Notes under the pieces: model-generated | What the model saw: only the letters and a program-made list of their open reading frames with translations | Told to the model about the DNA's origin: nothing | The model's database searches: none | Assembly (NCBI RefSeq): GCF_000422685.1 | Contig: NZ_AUGN01000001.1 | Coordinates: 186,001-250,000 of the forward strand | Source of the DNA: Flavobacterium gelidilacus DSM 15343 | GTDB lineage: Bacteria; Bacteroidota; Bacteroidia; Flavobacteriales; Flavobacteriaceae | DNA: 64,000 bases | Direction of reading: 5' to 3' | Made by a program: the position numbers and the translations under genes | Shown: positions 60,253-64,000 of the stretch, piece after piece | Layout: each line of letters opens with the position of its first letter | Position numbering within the stretch: the stretch's first letter is position 1

Positions 60253-61430
60253 TGTTTGTTATTTTTTAATTTATTAAACATTAAAAATAATAAAGTTATT
60301 AATAATGTTAGTGTTATTGTAACTATAAAAAAGATACCTCGAATTGATGGATGTAAATATTTAGGTTCATAAAATAATTCATCTAAAGTATTAAACCTAG
60401 CTTCTAATGCAGGTCTATCTATATAATTATCTAAGCTTATGTAGCCAATGTTATAGCCACTTTTTTCTGCATTGATAATATTTTTTGCCAATTGTTTACT
60501 ATTAATTTTAGCATCAATTTTGTATTTATTTAAAATAACTTGTAATTGGTCTAGTTTAGCATTTAATGAATCTATTTTATAAGTAAACAATAAGTTATAA
60601 CGTTCTTTTGCAGCTTCAAATCTTTGTTCAAAAATGGGTTGATTTCTGATTCTATTAAAAAGTTTACTGTTCATCATAAAAGTAGACAAATCATAATTTG
60701 GATTAACTTCTCTTCCTTTGTATATGATTTCTATGGAATCATTGATTTTTTTTGTACTGATTACATTTTTTTTAAAATCAATTTCAGAAACTCCAAAATC
60801 ATTTAAAATTGAATATGTTGTATCTGCTAGCTTACTTAAATTTTCATATGTTTTCTCTTCTAGAACTAAAGTATCAATGCTGAAATAATTTTCTTCTTCA
60901 TAAAATGATCCATCCATACTTTCAATTGTATCTATAGATTTTATTACAGGATAAGGTTCTGGATATAAAGCATTTTCTACATCGAAAGAATTATATACTT
61001 TTTCTGTTATATTATTATACAAAAACACATTTAAAGTGTTAAGTAGTTTTTTGTCTTCATTAAATTTTTCTTCCGTTAATAAAGTATGAATTTTTGTTCT
61101 TTGCCCTAAACTAAAACTAATAAAAAAAGTACAACTTAATAGAGTAGAAAGAAATATTCCAAAAAATAGCAGACCTAATTGATTAAGAGAATAGGGGACT
61201 TTTCTATAATTTTTAATTAAAATTACAGTGCTAAAAAAAAGAAAAAAAGAAGTAATAAAAAAATGAGAAATAGAAACATCATCATAAAATTTAAACCTAT
61301 AAAACGTGAAATAAATGTCAGCATCATTAAATGATTTAAAATGATTAAATCCATAAATAAAGTACCCAACATGTATAACTAAGAGAATTATAATAAGAAT
61401 TATAAAGTATTTTTTTATCGACAGTTTCAT
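60249..61430 (-). CDS. Four-helix membrane protein, unknown function
   Basis: A 393-residue protein with three N-terminal membrane helices (about 9-27, 57-74 and 84-106) and one at the C-terminus (about 364-386). The long periplasmic or cytoplasmic middle (110-360) is rich in charged residues and predicted helices (KSIDTIESMDGSFYEEENYF, RFEAAKERYNLLFTYKIDSLNAKLDQLQ). No family is recognised. It overlaps the downstream FMN gene by 4 bp and follows the CoA ligase by 3 bp. It is therefore translated as part of the catabolic operon, but nothing shows its role. Confidence 0.7.
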   Translation of the reverse strand: MKLSIKKYFIILIIILLVIHVGYFIYGFNHFKSFNDADIYFTFYRFKFYDDVSISHFFITSFFLFFSTVILIKNYRKVPYSLNQLGLLFFGIFLSTLLSCTFFISFSLGQRTKIHTLLTEEKFNEDKKLLNTLNVFLYNNITEKVYNSFDVENALYPEPYPVIKSIDTIESMDGSFYEEENYFSIDTLVLEEKTYENLSKLADTTYSILNDFGVSEIDFKKNVISTKKINDSIEIIYKGREVNPNYDLSTFMMNSKLFNRIRNQPIFEQRFEAAKERYNLLFTYKIDSLNAKLDQLQVILNKYKIDAKINSKQLAKNIINAEKSGYNIGYISLDNYIDRPALEARFNTLDELFYEPKYLHPSIRGIFFIVTITLTLLITLLFLMFNKLKNNKQ

Positions 61431-61433
61431 TTT

Positions 61434-63020
61434 TTATTTTAACTTAAAGCGTTGTATTTTTCCTGTTTCTGTTTTGGGTAAATTATCTGTAAATTTGATA
61501 ATTCTTGGGTATTTATATGGCGCAGCTACTTCTTTGAACCAGTGTTGAATATGTTTTTCTAACGCTACTGAAGCTTTATCTTTTTCTTTTAATACAATAT
61601 GAGCGCAAACTAACATTCCACGTTCTTTATCTGGAATTCCAATCACTGCACATTCAAATATGTCTTCATGAGTTAAAAGTACGGATTCAACTTCAATAGC
61701 AGCGATATTATATCCTGAAGAAATAATCATATCATCACCTCTAGCTATGAACCAAAAGTACCCTTTTTCGTCTTTTTTAAAGATATCACCCGTTAAATTC
61801 CAACCATTTTGAACATAAGCTTCTTGTTTGTCTTCTCGGTTTAAATATTTGCAACCTGTAATTCCTCTAACGGCTAATTTTCCTATTTCATTTATCGGAA
61901 GTTCCTTTCCATTATCGTCAACAATTTTAGCTTCGTAGCCTAAAATAGGTAAGCCAGTTGTTCCAGGAATCATGTTTTCTTCGTTAGATGAAATGAAAAT
62001 ATGAAGCATTTCGGTTGCTCCAATTCCGTCAATGATTTTTAACCCAGTAGCATCGTACCAATCTTGCCAAACTTGTAAAGGCAAAGTTTCACCAGCAGAA
62101 ACGCATTTTCTCAAACTAGAAACGTCGAATTCATTTAGTTTTGTTGTTAGCACTCTCCAAGCAGTTGGTGCTGTCAAACAAATAGTGATTTTATACTCTT
62201 GAATAGCTTTTAAAAGTAAATCTGGACTTGGTTTTTCTAGTAAAAAAGTAGAAGCTCCAAAATACATGGGAAACAATACCAAACCTCCTAAACCAAAAGT
62301 AAAAGCTAATGGTGGACTTCCTATGAAAATATCTTCTTTTGTGGGTTGCAAAGAATAGATTGGAAATGCTTCACAAATATTTAAAATATCTTTGTGATAA
62401 TGAGCAGTCATTTTGGGTAAACCTGTTGTTCCAGAGGTGAAACCAATTAAACATACACTATCTGCTTTTGAATGATAATTGTAGAATGTTTTGGGTTTTG
62501 ATTGCATTAATTGCTCCAAATGACCATTTCTGTAAAAGCTTTTTTGTTTTAAGAATTTAGATTCGACTTGATTCATGTCTTCAGCCAAATCACTATCTGA
62601 AATAGCTATTGAAATTTCTGCACAATCAATAATAGTAGTTAATTCTTTTGAACGAAGCAGAGGCATAGTAGCTACGACAATTCCACCAGCTTTTAAAATT
62701 GCAAACCAACAAGCTACCATCATTGGATTATTTGCAGAACGCAACAAAACACGATTTCCTGAAACTAAGCCTAAATCATCTACTAAAACATGTGCAATTT
62801 GATTGGCTTTTTCATATAAATCCTTGTAAGTCCAAGTTTCTTTGAATGTACGAATACAAACTGCTTCACCATTTCCATTTTTGATGTGATTATCAAGCAA
62901 ACGTTCAACACAATTAAGCATTTCAGGATGTTGAAATTGAGGTAAATCACACAAATAATCAGGTTGCAAGTCTTGACTTGGTAGATTATCTTGGGCGAAA
63001 TTGTCTGTATAATGTTTCAT
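61434..63020 (-). CDS. Aryl-acid CoA ligase (benzoate-CoA-ligase family)
   Basis: A 528-residue acyl-adenylate enzyme. Core motifs are VCLIGFTSGTTGLPKMTAHYHKD (P-loop), SAGETLPLQVWQDWYDATGLKIIDGIGATEMLHIF, GWNLTGDIFKKDEKGYFWFIARGDDMIISSGYNIAAIEVESVL and KTETGKIQRFKLK with the catalytic Lys. The RSANNPMMVACWFAILKAGGIVVATMPLLRSKEL segment is that of benzoate- and 2-aminobenzoate-CoA ligases. I start at MKHYTDNF (63020), as the twelve upstream residues come from a repeat region. Likely substrates are salicylate or anthranilate; the sequence alone does not choose. A repeat palindrome (63041-63079) lies upstream of it. Confidence 0.88.
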   Translation of the reverse strand: MKHYTDNFAQDNLPSQDLQPDYLCDLPQFQHPEMLNCVERLLDNHIKNGNGEAVCIRTFKETWTYKDLYEKANQIAHVLVDDLGLVSGNRVLLRSANNPMMVACWFAILKAGGIVVATMPLLRSKELTTIIDCAEISIAISDSDLAEDMNQVESKFLKQKSFYRNGHLEQLMQSKPKTFYNYHSKADSVCLIGFTSGTTGLPKMTAHYHKDILNICEAFPIYSLQPTKEDIFIGSPPLAFTFGLGGLVLFPMYFGASTFLLEKPSPDLLLKAIQEYKITICLTAPTAWRVLTTKLNEFDVSSLRKCVSAGETLPLQVWQDWYDATGLKIIDGIGATEMLHIFISSNEENMIPGTTGLPILGYEAKIVDDNGKELPINEIGKLAVRGITGCKYLNREDKQEAYVQNGWNLTGDIFKKDEKGYFWFIARGDDMIISSGYNIAAIEVESVLLTHEDIFECAVIGIPDKERGMLVCAHIVLKEKDKASVALEKHIQHWFKEVAAPYKYPRIIKFTDNLPKTETGKIQRFKLK

Positions 63021-63040
63021 ATTTGAAATTCCAATATTAA

Positions 63041-63079
63041 AAATTCCAAATCCCAATAAAAACGCAATATTTGGAATTT
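63041..63079. repeat. Short inverted repeat
   Basis: aaattccaaa (63041) and tttggaattt (63070-63079), with neighbouring gggatttgaattttg. Similar phrases (ggaatttggaattttc) occur at 3862-3878. Confidence 0.55.
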
Positions 63080-63098
63080 GGGATTTGAATTTTGTGAT

Positions 63099-64000
63099 TT
63101 ACATTTTGTTGCTCTTCGGTTTCAAAGCCTTTTTCATTCCTTCATTTTGTTTTTTTTCCGATGTTTTTAAAGGATATAAATGAGAAATTCCCATTTTGTA
63201 TTGATTTGGAATGTCGTTTGGTTGATAACCTTCGTAGGCTTGAGCGTTTCTAACGAAATTTGGGTCTAATAATAAAGGTCTTCCTAAAGCCACTAAATCA
63301 GCTCTTCCGTTAAGGATTATAGTATTTATTTGGTCAATATCTTGAATGTATCCAGCTGTTATAGTTGGAACATTTACTGTGTTTCTAATAGCATCTGAAA
63401 AAGGAGTTTGCCACATTCTACCTGATAGCGGTTTTTGATTAGCAACGGTATTTCCTGTCGAAACGTTTATAATATCAGCTCCAGCTTCTTTAAAAGCAGT
63501 TACAATCGTAATTACATCTTCTTCTGAAATTCCGTTTTCTGCCCAATCTGTTGCTGAAATTCTGACTGACATTGGTTTCTCTTTCGGAAAGATATTTCTC
63601 ATTTCATTAAATACTCTTAGAGGAAATTTTAATCGGTTTTCGATATTTCCTCCAAATTCATCTGCTCTAGTATTTGTTAAAGGTGAAAGAAAAGAAGCTA
63701 ATAGAAATCCGTGATGTGCTTGTAATTCAATCATATCAAAATCAGCTTTAGTAGCATTTATTGTAGCTTGAACAAATTGTGAACAAACAAAATCCATATC
63801 TTCCAAAGTTATTTCTTTTGGAGTTGAAAAATTTTCATTAAATGGAATAGCAGAAGCGGAAAGCAATTCCCATTTATCATTTAAATCTTCTGTTTCCCAA
63901 GGTCTTTTTGTGGCTCCTTTTCGACCAGAATGACCTAACTGAATTCCGATTTTTGTCTGTGTGTTATTGTGAATGAAATCATTAATTCTTTTCCATTCAA
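63099..64000 (-). CDS. Old Yellow Enzyme-type domain, C-terminal part of a longer gene (runs off window)
   Basis: The frame is open to the right edge, so about 300 C-terminal residues are visible. They form an OYE/NADH:flavin oxidoreductase barrel: IGIQLGHSGRKGATKRPWE, DFDMIELQAHHGFLLASFLSPLTNTRADEFGGNIENRLKFPLRVF (strictly conserved HGYL..FLSP...RxDxYGGxxxNR), MSVRISATDWAENG, ADIINVSTG, VPTITAGYI, LVALGRPLLLDPNF. In salicylyl-CoA 5-hydroxylase (SdgC) and 2-aminobenzoyl-CoA monooxygenase/reductase such an OYE half follows an FAD monooxygenase half. The CoA ligase and thioesterase next door suggest the same bifunctional protein here. A free-standing OYE is the alternative. Confidence 0.8.
   Translation of the reverse strand, partial: EWKRINDFIHNNTQTKIGIQLGHSGRKGATKRPWETEDLNDKWELLSASAIPFNENFSTPKEITLEDMDFVCSQFVQATINATKADFDMIELQAHHGFLLASFLSPLTNTRADEFGGNIENRLKFPLRVFNEMRNIFPKEKPMSVRISATDWAENGISEEDVITIVTAFKEAGADIINVSTGNTVANQKPLSGRMWQTPFSDAIRNTVNVPTITAGYIQDIDQINTIILNGRADLVALGRPLLLDPNFVRNAQAYEGYQPNDIPNQYKMGISHLYPLKTSEKKQNEGMKKALKPKSNKM

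Noticed and set aside
1-64000. CRISPR array, rRNA, canonical tRNA
   Set aside because: No evenly spaced direct repeats with unique spacers, no rRNA segments and no complete cloverleaf in normal order were found.

Overview
The window is AT-rich DNA from a flavobacterium (Bacteroidota), most likely Flavobacterium or a close relative. Three things point there. Promoters match the Bacteroidota sigma-A consensus (TTTG, about 19-21 bp, TAnnTTTG), with clean examples at 4966, 8853, 41931 and 44005. Shine-Dalgarno sequences are mostly absent. The gene families are typical of the group: a fused alpha/beta E1 dehydrogenase, a DUF3494 ice-binding lipoprotein, a DM13 lipoprotein with an outer-membrane barrel, and long PAS kinases. 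No canonical tRNA, rRNA or CRISPR array is present.

Layout. 1-4850 is a mostly minus-strand set of housekeeping genes (lipoprotein fragment, GNAT, VOC, DUF1003, nucleoside phosphorylase, SUI1/YciH, GxxExxY, 2OG-Fe oxygenase), broken up by palindromic repeats. 5026-7002 is the fused E1. 7003-8852 holds an unrecognised gene between structured noncoding elements. 8970-16517 is a phosphorelay block: an 8-PAS kinase, an Rcp1-like receiver and a three-receiver hybrid kinase. 16580-21620 looks like a stress or dormancy block (P-type ATPase, HPF/RaiA-like, OsmC, eRF1-like). 21947-25504 is a mixed set including a phosphotransferase, an alpha/beta hydrolase and a patatin.

25497-36753 is the most interesting part. 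It contains a WYL regulator, an HD protein, a GIY-YIG gene between two copies of a long palindromic repeat, the RNA ligase RtcB, a two-gene Hachiman-type defence system (HamA/HamB), an XRE regulator with its own palindromic operators, a noncoding region, and an SPFH/slipin-like gene. The noncoding region encodes a circularly permuted tRNA mimic: a cloverleaf rooted at the anticodon-stem position, with its acceptor stem closed by a 3-nt loop. This resembles bacterial YrlA-type Y RNAs, but there is no Ro60 gene in the window. The same near-perfect palindrome (arms ACTACGCAA and TTGCGTAGT) lies in front of rtcB and in front of the tRNA mimic/slipin unit, 7 kb apart. I infer one RNA-repair regulon, split by the Hachiman genes.

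36847-53234 is varied: small lipoproteins, an ice-binding protein, a sensor kinase, an OhrR/Ohr peroxide module with a 26-bp perfect operator, two paralogous nitroreductases, HxlR, VOC, a yellow/MRJP-like lipoprotein, DM13 plus barrel, phenylalanine hydroxylase, CbpA/CbpM and a hybrid kinase. Phenylalanine hydroxylase is preceded by a 17-residue leader peptide with five consecutive Tyr codons and then a terminator, which is the layout of transcription attenuation.

53316-64000 (minus strand) is an aromatic catabolic cluster: aryl-CoA ligase, the Old Yellow Enzyme half of a probable aryl-CoA hydroxylase, hotdog thioesterase, gentisate-type dioxygenase, FAH-family hydrolase and maleate isomerase. 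Together they suggest salicylate or anthranilate to aryl-CoA to gentisate (or its amino analogue) to maleylpyruvate to maleate plus pyruvate to fumarate, without glutathione. A REP-type Y1 transposase flanked by two near-identical palindromes sits inside the cluster.
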